From the IMG/VR virus record IMGVR_UViG_3300027396_000050, positions 1 through 43,636 of that record: DNA of 43,636 bases, one strand, 5' to 3'. The notes below the pieces were generated by a model. It had not been told where the DNA came from. It did not search any database and worked only from the letters and a program-made list of their open reading frames with translations. This stretch comes from a virus. Both the position numbers and the translations under genes were made by a program. Below, in pieces: positions 33,078-40,674 of this stretch; positions within the stretch are counted from its first letter, which is position 1; every line of letters starts with the position of its first letter.

Positions 33078-33853
33078 AAAATAAAATAATTTTTCCAGAG
33101 TACGCGCAAAATAATATAAATTTTAGAATAGTATCTTCACATACTATTTCTAAATTTAAAGAAGCACAAGCATTTGACTTTAATGAAATAAACACAGCTG
33201 AATATAAAGATAAATTTTCAAAATCAACTCGTGAGATTGTTTTAATCGAATATGATTATTGGTTTAATTTTCTTTTAGAAGTTGAAAGATATTTTTTGCA
33301 GTGCGGAGAAGAAAAAAAATTACAAAGCTGTTGCGTGCCGCATGTTAAACCAATTTTAGATCAAGTGTTTAATTATATAGAAGACATTTTAGTTTCGCAT
33401 GATGAATTATTCAGTAGTTCTTTAATTGAATATGTTATGAGGATTCATCGTATTGCAAGAGAACCACTCACTGACATGTTAAATGAGTTGGAAGGTCAGA
33501 CAATTTTTATAGCGTTTCCGCTGGTTGCAAAAATCGTTTCTGCATATCTGCAAATGATCATGTTCAGCATGTTTGAATTTAACCATAATGTTATAAATAG
33601 CAAAATGGAAAAAGAAAAGATTTTATGTTTTACAGATTTATTAGATTTTGATGCAAAATATGAGAAGATATATGCAATAACAGAACGCGCGTGTTTGATG
33701 AAAGAGCTGTTTGATGTTAAAGAATTCGCAATAAAAAATTATAAGCATGTCGATGCGCCTCATATTGAGGCAGTGTTTAAGCAACTCGCAGAAAAGGGAA
33801 TAAAGATAACAAATTTATCTGATATACAGGCATACCATTTAATGGCCGCGTAA
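33074..33853 (+). CDS. Hypothetical late protein, 259 aa
   Basis: A predominantly helical protein starting MKNKIIFPEYAQNNINF. It has a hydrophobic helix near residues 148-172 (IFIAFPLVAKIVSAYLQMIM) that may be membrane-associated or buried, and two adjacent cysteines (SCCVPH). It overlaps the previous gene by 4 bases. The DNA is among the most AT-rich in the window. I cannot assign a family; position suggests a late, possibly morphogenetic role. Confidence 0.7.
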   Translation: MKNKIIFPEYAQNNINFRIVSSHTISKFKEAQAFDFNEINTAEYKDKFSKSTREIVLIEYDYWFNFLLEVERYFLQCGEEKKLQSCCVPHVKPILDQVFNYIEDILVSHDELFSSSLIEYVMRIHRIAREPLTDMLNELEGQTIFIAFPLVAKIVSAYLQMIMFSMFEFNHNVINSKMEKEKILCFTDLLDFDAKYEKIYAITERACLMKELFDVKEFAIKNYKHVDAPHIEAVFKQLAEKGIKITNLSDIQAYHLMAA

Positions 33854-33882
33854 TTTAACTAACCCTTTTTGAGTTTAATATC

Positions 33883-34392
33883 ATGGAACTTATTTTAAAA
33901 CTCTTTACCAGCATCGCAAATGTGATGACACTTGAGATGTTCATCTATTTGGTTGCAATAATAATAGCTGTAAGCATTTTAGTCGTAAAATTGACATTAA
34001 AATTTTCAGACGCATTTAGAGAAGTTTTTAAATCCAAAAGAGCTGCGCAAGAAGAAATAAAATCATTTCTTGGTGAAGAACTTCAAAAAATTCAAGACAA
34101 TTTATCACAGCAGATAGGTGATTCTGATCAACAGATTAAATTTGATGATGAAAGAATTAAAGAGATACTTCAGCAGAGTGTTCAAGATATCGAATTAGTT
34201 AAAGAGAAAATTGAAAGTTTGGAAAAAACGTTATTTGTTTTGAATAAAATGGTTGAAGACATTTCAGAAGATCAGAAGCATGTACATGCTGAATTAACTA
34301 GAAATATTAATGATATTGGAAAAACTTTAGCAACTTTACAAGGAATATTGTTAGTTAGCAATATGACAGTTCAGCGCTCAAATTTTGGTTGA
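33883..34392 (+). CDS. Membrane-anchored coiled-coil protein, 169 aa
   Basis: A hydrophobic segment at about residues 17-40 (MFIYLVAIIIAVSILVV) makes a single N-terminal transmembrane anchor. It is followed by a long, charged heptad-like helix (EEIKSFLGEELQKIQDNL, later DIELVKEKIESLEKTLFVL). The layout resembles membrane-tethered tape, spanin-like or signalling scaffold proteins, but a better spanin pair exists at 38.8-39.5 kb. The remaining role is unknown. Last gene of the operon begun at 27041. Confidence 0.72.
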   Translation: MELILKLFTSIANVMTLEMFIYLVAIIIAVSILVVKLTLKFSDAFREVFKSKRAAQEEIKSFLGEELQKIQDNLSQQIGDSDQQIKFDDERIKEILQQSVQDIELVKEKIESLEKTLFVLNKMVEDISEDQKHVHAELTRNINDIGKTLATLQGILLVSNMTVQRSNFG

Positions 34393-34400
34393 GCAAAAAT

Positions 34401-34408
34401 TATAAATA
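34401..34408 (+). promoter_or_regulatory. T4-type late promoter TATAAATA
   Basis: A perfect octamer 29 bases upstream of the start at 34438 and 9 bases after the preceding stop, with no terminator between. Confidence 0.75.
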
Positions 34409-34437
34409 ATAGAAAATAGTAATTTAACGAGGATGTG

Positions 34438-35076
34438 ATGGTTAAAAGTCCGTTTATTGTCATTGAGGAATTTATATCCCCAAAACTATGTGAAGACATA
34501 GTTGAAAAGATCTGGGTTGAACAGCCAGACGTTGACAAAGATGGCGATCCAATTAAGATGGAGCGCTTCAATGAGGCGCTCCAATCTTCTCTTTACAATA
34601 AAATATCTCAGTTAGTTCCCACAATCGAAGAGACATATGATGTAAAATATCGCGGGAGCGATAAGCTGGTTTTTCAATATTACCCAGAATTTAGCAAACG
34701 TGCAGCCGAGGCTCCAGGTTGTGAAAATTCAAAATATATTCGAAAAAAGTGGGTTAAAGTAAAAGATGTTGATTTAACTGCTATTATCTGGTTAAAGTCT
34801 TATAACAATCAAATTCCATTGGATCCTGCTACTGAAGTATATGGCGGTAAATTAGAATTCCCGGCATACAATTTTTCTTTATTGCCGCAAAGAGGCACAC
34901 TGGTCTTATATCCTGCAGGCCCTCATTTTATTACAGCTATTTCTCCAGTTTTGGTTGGTGATCTATATCAGATAAAACTTAATATAGCAGTTCAGCCTAA
35001 ACAGGGTGGAATTTGGTTGTATAATCCGGCTGAGTTTCCTGGCACCTGGAATCAATGGTTTGAAAATTTCTTTTAA
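34438..35076 (+). CDS. 2OG-Fe(II) oxygenase-like late protein, HxD not evident
   Basis: A 212-aa protein. ATG 34438 is preferred over GTG 34435 and lies after AACGAGG. The C-terminal half looks like the double-stranded beta-helix of prolyl-hydroxylase-type proteins: LTAIIWLKSYN, YGGKLEFPAYNF, RGTLVLYPAGPHFITAI with the distal metal-type His, then GDLYQIKLNI. The proximal H-x-D is not seen where it should precede TAIIWL; the region reads APGCENSKYIRKKW instead. Either another residue set binds metal or the enzyme is non-catalytic. Such genes are frequent in T4-like phages and usually annotated as hydroxylases. It shares its TAA with the convergent gene. Confidence 0.72.
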   Translation: MVKSPFIVIEEFISPKLCEDIVEKIWVEQPDVDKDGDPIKMERFNEALQSSLYNKISQLVPTIEETYDVKYRGSDKLVFQYYPEFSKRAAEAPGCENSKYIRKKWVKVKDVDLTAIIWLKSYNNQIPLDPATEVYGGKLEFPAYNFSLLPQRGTLVLYPAGPHFITAISPVLVGDLYQIKLNIAVQPKQGGIWLYNPAEFPGTWNQWFENFF

Positions 35077-35948
35077 TTTGTTTTCTTCCAAGATCCATCA
35101 GTAGTGGAAGCTCCCTTCCATTCTAAAAGTTGTTCTACGTTCCGCATACTTCCATTTTCATTTTCAACACTCATAAGTAAAAGAATTGTCCTTGAAGGAC
35201 CAGTCTTAATTCCATTTGGCGATGATCCTGGGCCATCTGCTCCGGTTAATTTAGTTTTATTAAATTCCGGAAATTTAAAATCTGGATAGAACACGTCAGC
35301 TGCTGTTCTTGTGTCTCGAACATCTGTTAACTCGCCAGGCGGATCAATTAAAGTAACTAATTGACTTTTACTGTTAACATCCTGCGAAATGGCCTGAATA
35401 TCCAAATGTGCCAGACTTCCTAGTGAAGGCGCAGGATATTGATATGTTTCGTATGGATAGCCAGCTAAAAAAGTAATTGTGTCAGTTCCTGTATTTGTTA
35501 ATGAAAAATCTTTCAAACCAAAACACACTGAAGATGATCTAAAATAGCCGCCAATATTAAAAGTGCCAAGCGTTCCAAGAAGTTCATCTTTCACGACAGC
35601 AGTTGACGTAGTATAAAAACCAACTGTAATCAATCTTGCTGGCTGTCTGCCGGCTATTGCACCGATCAAACTGCCTGAAGCGCCAGAAAATTTTATTTTA
35701 TCAATTGTTGCGATTTCAAGAGTAGCAGTAAATGAAAGAGTTTGTGTAGTGGATAATGATGACTCTACGGTTAAAAAATTGCCATGGCGACCAGGATATT
35801 TTGCCCTAATAAAAACCGGACCATCGAGCGTAGTTCCAGTAATTGCGGCAGTGCCAGTAGTTCCAATTAAAACTGTACTACGTTTCTCAGAAACTACTTC
35901 TAAATTAGGTAGATCTCTTTTTGGATCAAACTGTGGAATATAAGCCAT
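35073..35948 (-). CDS. Virion-type protein of unknown role, 291 aa
   Basis: Starts MAYIPQFDPKRDLPNLEVV. It is Ser/Thr/Gly-rich with many short strands in the N-terminal 150 residues (TVLIGTTGTAAITGTTLDG). The C-terminal third is more charged (ADVFYPDFKFPEFNKTKL). It directly follows the PAAR gene (2-base gap) and should be co-transcribed from the late promoter at 36290. The pairing suggests a baseplate or spike-associated part. Its stop overlaps the stop of the plus-strand gene at 34438. Confidence 0.7.
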   Translation of the reverse strand: MAYIPQFDPKRDLPNLEVVSEKRSTVLIGTTGTAAITGTTLDGPVFIRAKYPGRHGNFLTVESSLSTTQTLSFTATLEIATIDKIKFSGASGSLIGAIAGRQPARLITVGFYTTSTAVVKDELLGTLGTFNIGGYFRSSSVCFGLKDFSLTNTGTDTITFLAGYPYETYQYPAPSLGSLAHLDIQAISQDVNSKSQLVTLIDPPGELTDVRDTRTAADVFYPDFKFPEFNKTKLTGADGPGSSPNGIKTGPSRTILLLMSVENENGSMRNVEQLLEWKGASTTDGSWKKTN

Positions 35949-35950
35949 TA

Positions 35951-36244
35951 TTAATTTATAAAAACTGTAGGTGAACCCTTTTGCACTTTACCAACATGGC
36001 ATGATCTGGAACAATGTTGTTCAGCTGCGTCGCCGACCCTCGTGGCTGCTCGATTGTTTATAAAAACATTAGATGAACCTTCGACCAATTTAACACTTCT
36101 CCAAAAATCGCGGCCGCTCGAATGACTGGTAGTAATATCATTTTCTCGAGCGAGTGGAAGCCCATCAGCATAAACGTCTGCTGAACCAGTTTTTATAAAA
36201 TCGCCACAAGATAATCTATCTGATATTCTACCGGCTGCTGGCAT
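35951..36244 (-). CDS. PAAR-domain spike-tip protein
   Basis: A 97-aa protein with the PAAR pattern: GSADVYADGLPLARENDIT, then GSSNVFINNRAATRVGDAAE, H-C and C-H near residues 81-87 as likely zinc ligands, and GSPTVFIN at the end. Starts MPAAGRISD, as PAAR proteins often do. It caps the central spike of contractile tails and sharpens it for puncturing the host outer membrane, so it supports a myovirus. The ATG follows a GAGAA-type weak site. First gene of a minus-strand late unit with 35073-35948. Confidence 0.9.
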   Translation of the reverse strand: MPAAGRISDRLSCGDFIKTGSADVYADGLPLARENDITTSHSSGRDFWRSVKLVEGSSNVFINNRAATRVGDAAEQHCSRSCHVGKVQKGSPTVFIN

Positions 36245-36258
36245 ACGTTAGTATTCTC

Positions 36259-36288
36259 TTACAAGTTAGTTATAAAAAGGTATATAAT
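36259..36288 (+). promoter_or_regulatory. Candidate sigma70-like promoter (TTACAA-18-TATAAT)
   Basis: A perfect TATAAT at 36283-36288 with a weak -35 TTACAA at 36259-36264, 18 bases apart, 29 bases before the plus-strand gene at 36318. Confidence 0.5.
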
Positions 36289-36289
36289 A

Positions 36290-36297
36290 TATTTATT
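36290..36297 (-). promoter_or_regulatory. Late promoter AATAAATA (minus)
   Basis: The minus strand reads AATAAATA 46 bases upstream of the PAAR start. It lies one base beyond the plus-strand -10 element, so early and late transcription diverge from the same 40 bases. Confidence 0.6.
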
Positions 36298-36317
36298 AAA
36301 TTTGGCGGAGCATTTTT

Positions 36318-37076
36318 ATGACAAAATTATTTGAATTTGGTAAACAAGAATATGATTTGGGGATTGTTTTAGATTCTGGAAATCAAGAACACCCATGCAC
36401 GCTTTCGTTATACGCATTTAAATATTTTGTTACAATCAAATTGCCAAGGTTGATTTGGCCTGCCAAAGCACGTCGTGATTACACTTCAATAGATGGAAAA
36501 CGAACAACATATTTTGATTTTCACAACCGGGTATTTGGCTTTGTAGTTTATGAAGAAAATGTTCACGCATATTATGGTAAAAGATCATTTGATTCATGGC
36601 TTGATTCAAAAGTTAAACTGTTTGGGATTCCATGGAGGCAAACGCGAAGAGTCAGATATGATTTTTATACGCCAAATCAAGAACATTTTTGTTCCATTAA
36701 TAGTGAATTAAAGTTTGACGATGAATATTCTGCAATCAAAGAAGCCGAGAAAAAAGTTCCAAAGTTAGTAATATCATTTGATGATTTTGATGGTGAGAAA
36801 ATCATAGCGTGTTGTTATATTGAAGAGATGGAATGGCGAAAAGGCACGGGTCTTTTTAAATGGGTGAACTATATCACTAAACCAATAATTGCGCGATCAC
36901 TCGTGTACGTATTTAATAAAGAAGTTGGAAGAACAAAGAATAGTTGGAAAGGTGGGATTGTTTCTAGTTCAATTAGAATAAAAGAAGGTGATAACATTCT
37001 TGAAGTTTTTGAAAATCATCTCAAAAATGGTAAAGTATTTAAAATTGAGTCACCAAACTGCAAAATACTAGGTTAA
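36318..37076 (+). CDS. Hypothetical protein, 252 aa
   Basis: The only plus-strand gene between two minus-strand late units. It starts MTKLFEFGKQEYDLGIVLD after GGCGGAG and contains a tryptophan/tyrosine-rich middle (DFHNRVFGFVVYEENVHAYYG, given as two parts FGFVVYEENV and HAYYGKRSF), then SWLDSKVKLFGIPWRQTRRV. No catalytic motif is recognised. Its sigma70-like promoter suggests early or middle expression, unlike its neighbours. Its TAA overlaps the stop of the opposing lysin gene by 4 bases. Confidence 0.78.
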   Translation: MTKLFEFGKQEYDLGIVLDSGNQEHPCTLSLYAFKYFVTIKLPRLIWPAKARRDYTSIDGKRTTYFDFHNRVFGFVVYEENVHAYYGKRSFDSWLDSKVKLFGIPWRQTRRVRYDFYTPNQEHFCSINSELKFDDEYSAIKEAEKKVPKLVISFDDFDGEKIIACCYIEEMEWRKGTGLFKWVNYITKPIIARSLVYVFNKEVGRTKNSWKGGIVSSSIRIKEGDNILEVFENHLKNGKVFKIESPNCKILG

Positions 37077-38767
37077 GCGAAATCGGTTTTTCTCTTTTGA
37101 ATGTATTGCGCCCCCTGTGTATCAGTACCTGCAATCATTGCCGGTAAACCAGCATGGTGGAATGCATAACACCATTCCGCTTTAGTATAATTTGCATATC
37201 TGATTATTGCATTTTCAGATTGGATAGGCTTATTAAAAATACGTTTTTTTGCACTTTTTATATCTATATAGCTATTCCATGCTGGCCTAATTTCTTTTCT
37301 GTACCACGCAACCATGGCGTGAGTAGCGTAAGTCGGATTACAGCGATTTTCACAAGTGGGCGGAATTCCAGCTAATGCCGGCGATTGAAATTTTCCGCCA
37401 CCATAAAAAGCCCGTGCTAATTGATCTAAAAACTGATAAAGGCCAGTAGCTGAAGATGTTCTATTTTTAGCATAAGGATCATAATTGCTTTCTATTTGTG
37501 CAGTAATATGTATAAACAGCCTATCACTTGCGTCTAATCCAGCATCATCAATCGCTTGCGTTGGATCATATGGATATAAATCCAAGACTGCGTCAATTTG
37601 TGCTTTTATTTCAGCAGCAGATGGAGTAATTGCAGGAGCGCAAGGTGCTCTAGAAGCATATATTTGCTGCGATGGCACAAAATTCACAGAATCATCTTCT
37701 AAAATTGGAGTCACTGCTGTAGCAGAAAATACCGGACATGGTTGAGCATTTCCTCTTTCTGCCGTAATTTGTACATTGGTGTTCGTAAAAACAGTAGGCG
37801 TTCCAGCAAAAACGCCAGGATTTGCTTCACCGGATGGATCAACGCCAGCGACATCTAATGTTATTTTTCCATCTAAATATGGCAAAGGATCAGTACATCC
37901 TTTTCCAGGCAATCCTGGTAGACGTACTTCATAATGAAGATGCACTCCGGTTCCTATGCCTGTCCAGCCGTATGGTCCTCCTAAATACCCAACCGGCGTT
38001 CCTGCAGCAATTTTTTGCCCCTGACCAACAAGAACTTTACCTAAGTGAGCATATGCAGTTCTGCAAACGAGTTGACCTTTAGCATTTTGGTGTTTAACAA
38101 TAACTATATTTCCATATCCTGATTGAACACCATTAAATTCTACTGTGCCATCTGCTGAGCATAATACTGGTTTTCCAGAACCGTAATTACCTTGTCCATA
38201 TGAAAAATCTAATCCTCCATGCACGCTGGAACAACCAGAACAGGGTGATTTTCTTGGCCCAAAGCGTGATGTATTTCTTGAACCTGGCATTGGATGTAAC
38301 AATTTAATATCTTCACCTTCTACACATCTTTTTGGTACAACAGTATAAGAACGTGTATCTATCGTTGCGGTGCCACTGTACGCGGTAATATAAAATGTGA
38401 ATGTTTTCTTTTCGGCCGAATCCGCAAATGTTCCAGATAACGTTCCGCTTGCCGTATTAAATGATAAACCTGGCGGAGGCGGAGTTGTAGCAAATGAACC
38501 ATCATGAAGTTTCCATGAAGTTACGGATGAAGTAGATGCGGCGAATGTTACGTTAACTGCCATTTCACAATTAACCGCAACTGAATTTGTAGTTATTTTT
38601 CCAGGCTCATCTTCAGGGGCGCCGCGATAATCTCCAGATGGGTTTCCTGCTCGATTCACATAACAATCTGCAGATTCACCAGGCAGCATGAATGTTGGCT
38701 GTCTAAAGTCAGGAATTGGCGTCCACGCCGTTGCTGCTGAAGCAGTACCTTTATCGCAGCAACTCAC
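37073..38767 (-). CDS. Bifunctional peptidoglycan hydrolase: M23 endopeptidase plus SLT-type transglycosylase
   Basis: A 564-aa protein with a GTG start overlapping the upstream stop (GTGA). Residues about 60-145 form an Ig-like domain (PPPGLSFNTASGTLSGTF). Residues 150-290 are an M23/LytM peptidase with H183-x3-D187, H241 (YAHLG) and H276-L-H278, the complete zinc and catalytic set. Residues 410-510 contain ITAQIESNYDPYAKN with E426 and ATGLYQFL at 440-447, the goose-lysozyme/SLT pattern. It can cut both peptide cross-links and glycan strands. The spanin genes just upstream suggest an endolysin; a tail-borne hub lysozyme is the alternative. Confidence 0.87.
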   Translation of the reverse strand: MSCCDKGTASAATAWTPIPDFRQPTFMLPGESADCYVNRAGNPSGDYRGAPEDEPGKITTNSVAVNCEMAVNVTFAASTSSVTSWKLHDGSFATTPPPPGLSFNTASGTLSGTFADSAEKKTFTFYITAYSGTATIDTRSYTVVPKRCVEGEDIKLLHPMPGSRNTSRFGPRKSPCSGCSSVHGGLDFSYGQGNYGSGKPVLCSADGTVEFNGVQSGYGNIVIVKHQNAKGQLVCRTAYAHLGKVLVGQGQKIAAGTPVGYLGGPYGWTGIGTGVHLHYEVRLPGLPGKGCTDPLPYLDGKITLDVAGVDPSGEANPGVFAGTPTVFTNTNVQITAERGNAQPCPVFSATAVTPILEDDSVNFVPSQQIYASRAPCAPAITPSAAEIKAQIDAVLDLYPYDPTQAIDDAGLDASDRLFIHITAQIESNYDPYAKNRTSSATGLYQFLDQLARAFYGGGKFQSPALAGIPPTCENRCNPTYATHAMVAWYRKEIRPAWNSYIDIKSAKKRIFNKPIQSENAIIRYANYTKAEWCYAFHHAGLPAMIAGTDTQGAQYIQKRKTDFA

Positions 38768-39090
38768 TTAGCATTTCCCTCAAGTTGTTCGATCGTGACA
38801 TCATTAAATTCCTTAATAGCCTCAAGCTTTCTTTCTAATTCATACATTCTTCTTTCGGATTCAGCGATAAACTTTGATACATCGGCTTGAGTCGCTGATT
38901 CAACATCAATCCCTTTTGGATAAGGAGGAATTTCCATTAAAGATTGTGGAATTTTCAATTTAATAACTTCAGTTTTAATAACTATTTCTGGCTTTTGTCC
39001 AAGTGAAGCACAGCCAGTTAATAGTGCTGCCAAAATAAGGATACCTATGAGTTTCATTTTGCCCGAAATAAGGTTACCTATGAGTTTCAT
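38764..39090 (-). CDS. Putative o-spanin lipoprotein (Rz1-like)
   Basis: A 108-aa protein with a lipoprotein signal: hydrophobic ILILAALL then LTGC, with C27 as the lipidated residue. The mature part has a Pro-containing linker (IPPYPKGID) and a C-terminal coiled coil (SERRMYELERKLEAIKEF). The first 11 residues repeat at positions 12-16 (MKLIG twice), so M12 at 39057 is an alternative start giving a more usual signal peptide. It follows the membrane-anchored coiled-coil gene by a 4-base overlap, the classic layout of a two-component spanin that fuses inner and outer membranes at lysis. Confidence 0.8.
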   Translation of the reverse strand: MKLIGNLISGKMKLIGILILAALLTGCASLGQKPEIVIKTEVIKLKIPQSLMEIPPYPKGIDVESATQADVSKFIAESERRMYELERKLEAIKEFNDVTIEQLEGNAK

Positions 39091-39095
39091 TTTGC
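39033..39095 (-). repeat. Tandem 33-bp duplication at the o-spanin start
   Basis: A 30-bp segment at 39033-39062 recurs at 39066-39095 with one substitution, a period of 33 bp and therefore in frame. It duplicates the start codon and first five residues (MKLIG). Confidence 0.9.
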
Positions 39096-39524
39096 GGCCT
39101 CCTTGGTACGTACATCACGTTCTTTTTGAATAGTGTCGACAGTATCTTTTAAAACGTTTGCAACTGGGCCGTCATCTTCTGGTTTAACCTTTGAAATTTT
39201 ATCCATTAAAGAATCAATCTTTTGCTGATCCTTTTTCATTTTATCTTTAAGATTACGTTCTGATTGTTCTTTCAGCTTATTTGCATTTTCTAAACGTTTA
39301 ATAGTCTGTTGATTTTCTACATTAACGTCAATAGCTCGTTGAAGATCGATGGCCAGCGCAGTATTCTTTTCAATTAATTCTGCTTTTTCTTTTTGGAGGG
39401 AGTGAATTTTATGTTTTACGAATAATACGCCGCCAAGTACAACGAATACAGTTACTGCGAGCACTATTAATTTAATTCGTAGTGAAGAAAACGTTGAAAG
39501 TGATATCATATTATCATATTCCAT
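39087..39524 (-). CDS. Putative i-spanin (Rz-like), membrane-anchored coiled coil
   Basis: A 145-aa protein: a single N-terminal transmembrane helix at about residues 16-36 (IKLIVLAVTVFVVLGGVLFV), then a long charged coiled coil to the C-terminus (KEKAELIEKNTALAIDLQRA, KLKEQSERNLKDKMKKDQQK). Overlaps the lipoprotein gene by 4 bases. The second in-frame ATG at 39509 (MISLSTF) has a better-placed GGA and may be the true start. A perfect late promoter lies 30 bases upstream, giving a late lysis unit of i-spanin, o-spanin and hydrolase. Confidence 0.8.
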   Translation of the reverse strand: MEYDNMISLSTFSSLRIKLIVLAVTVFVVLGGVLFVKHKIHSLQKEKAELIEKNTALAIDLQRAIDVNVENQQTIKRLENANKLKEQSERNLKDKMKKDQQKIDSLMDKISKVKPEDDGPVANVLKDTVDTIQKERDVRTKEAAK

Positions 39525-39528
39525 ATAA

Positions 39529-39558
39529 AAATAAGGCCAGTATATACTGGCCTTATTT
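39529..39558 (-). terminator. Perfect 30-bp palindrome, terminator overlapping a late promoter
   Basis: Bases 39529-39558 form an uninterrupted palindrome (core AGGCCAGTATATACTGGCCT). On the minus strand it ends TTATTTTTAT, a good terminator tail for the gene at 39578. Its right arm overlaps the TATAAATA of the lysis unit. Confidence 0.8.
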
Positions 39559-39561
39559 ATA
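39554..39561 (-). promoter_or_regulatory. T4-type late promoter TATAAATA (minus)
   Basis: A perfect octamer on the minus strand upstream of the i-spanin gene. With the usual spacing the transcript would begin inside the palindrome. Confidence 0.75.
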
Positions 39562-39577
39562 ATAAATTAAAGTTAAT

Positions 39578-39784
39578 TTACGCAACTAAACGAGCAGTAC
39601 CTGAAGTCGCAACTGAAAATGTGATAACAACAGATGATGTTGTTGGATGAGTCACATTTTTAGGTAATACTTTACGCCCGTCATGAAGAAAAACATCACA
39701 AATTGGATATGAACGTAGGGAATGATTAATTGTCCATGTAGTTGATGCAGTACTTGTTGAAAAAATATATGTAGTGTCAGCCAT
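39578..39784 (-). CDS. Single-module fibre protein, 68 aa
   Basis: Consists of one copy of a beta module shared by five proteins here: (T/S)-x-x-x-x-W-x-(I/V)-x-H-x-L near the start, a central D-V-(F/Y)-(L/I)-x-D/N-G, then P-x-x-(I/V)-T and a final T-(I/V)-T-F-S-x-x-x-(S/T)-G-x-A. Here it reads TASTTWTINHSL, then VVITFSVATSGTARL. No other domain is present. Last gene of the minus-strand fibre operon, ending at the palindrome 39529-39558. Confidence 0.8.
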   Translation of the reverse strand: MADTTYIFSTSTASTTWTINHSLRSYPICDVFLHDGRKVLPKNVTHPTTSSVVITFSVATSGTARLVA

Positions 39785-39795
39785 ATTTATTTCCC

Positions 39796-40017
39796 CTAAA
39801 TCACACGAGCTACGCCGGTGCGTGGACTCGTAAATGTAATAGTTACAGTGCCAGTTGATGTTCTAACAACTGATGCTGGCATAATTTTAGTTTTAACACC
39901 ATCAACATCAATAAGCACGTCGACAACAGGATAACCATCAAATCCATAATTAATAACCCAGGCGTTTGACGCTGTTGTTTGGGTGTGTAATACTGAGTGA
40001 CCAGGTTTATAGGACAT
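39796..40017 (-). CDS. Single-module fibre protein, 73 aa
   Basis: The start at 40017 (MSYKPGHSVLHTQ) follows AAGGAG with good spacing; the frame is open to 40047, but that would overlap the end of the upstream gene. One beta module: HTQTTASNAWVINYGFDGYP, then VTITFTSPRTGVARVI. The usual His of W-x-I-x-H is Tyr here. Eleven bases separate it from the next gene. Likely a small virion protein built on the same fold as its neighbours. Confidence 0.8.
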   Translation of the reverse strand: MSYKPGHSVLHTQTTASNAWVINYGFDGYPVVDVLIDVDGVKTKIMPASVVRTSTGTVTITFTSPRTGVARVI

Positions 40018-40027
40018 TTTTATCTCC

Positions 40028-40630
40028 TTAGATAAACTTAGCAACACCAGTTTGCTGTGATGAGAAAGTTATTGTTGTTCTGTTCACAGTATTATGCGTA
40101 ATTGAAGCTGGCTGAACTTCCTGATCATTAATAAACACGCGAACATCTGGTTCATATCCTAATCCGTGATCAATAACCCAGGTTGTTAATGCGTATGACT
40201 GTGTGTGCTCATATGAATAAACTGGTTTTTGATTACCTTCTGTACTACCAGAAACCACAAATACTGTGCCTGTTGCAGCAGAAGCTAAAGTTACTTGCAC
40301 CGTATTCTGATCGATAATCTCAATTTCATCAGGAATGATAGCTTTCTTAAGACTGTCAAAGACTTGCACTGAAACAGTACCGGCACGTAAATTATGAGTT
40401 ACGGTCCACGTGCTCGATGATTGTGTCTGTGTATGTGCATAAGATGTTATTTCGCGCGTTAATGGCACCCAAACAGGTAAATTATTTGAGAATCCAACCA
40501 CAATGTAAACTATGCTATCCTTGAAAACAACTTGTCCCAGTACTGGGTTAGCTGGAAATGTATCTATGACTTCCAATGCTGGATTCTGTAACTGATTTTT
40601 CTGTAGGTCGGCGTGGCCATAAAATTTCAT
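40028..40630 (-). CDS. Two-module fibre/virion protein, 200 aa
   Basis: N-terminal MKFYGHADLQKNQLQNPALE with FPANPVLGQVVF and PVWVPLTREI is the phage structural leader of the x-D-L-x-x-N-x-(L/I)-x-N type. Two beta modules follow: AHTQTQSSSTWTVTHNL near residue 90 and EHTQSYALTTWVIDHGL near 146, the second ending TTITFSSQQTGVAKFI. Its leader is closely similar to that of the gene at 40675, so the two arose by duplication, with one gaining a module. Confidence 0.85.
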   Translation of the reverse strand: MKFYGHADLQKNQLQNPALEVIDTFPANPVLGQVVFKDSIVYIVVGFSNNLPVWVPLTREITSYAHTQTQSSSTWTVTHNLRAGTVSVQVFDSLKKAIIPDEIEIIDQNTVQVTLASAATGTVFVVSGSTEGNQKPVYSYEHTQSYALTTWVIDHGLGYEPDVRVFINDQEVQPASITHNTVNRTTITFSSQQTGVAKFI

Positions 40631-40674
40631 GATTCAATTCCTTAGTTAAAAAGTTAATGACTTTTTATCATATG

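Noticed and set aside
33883-34392. Membrane coiled-coil protein as an i-spanin
   Set aside because: No overlapping lipoprotein gene; the pair at 38764-39524 fits the spanin layout better.
40645-40668. AT hairpin between the genes at 40675 and 40028 as a terminator
   Set aside because: Stem is only A-T rich plus one G-C pair and the downstream gene has no visible late promoter, so the genes are probably co-transcribed.
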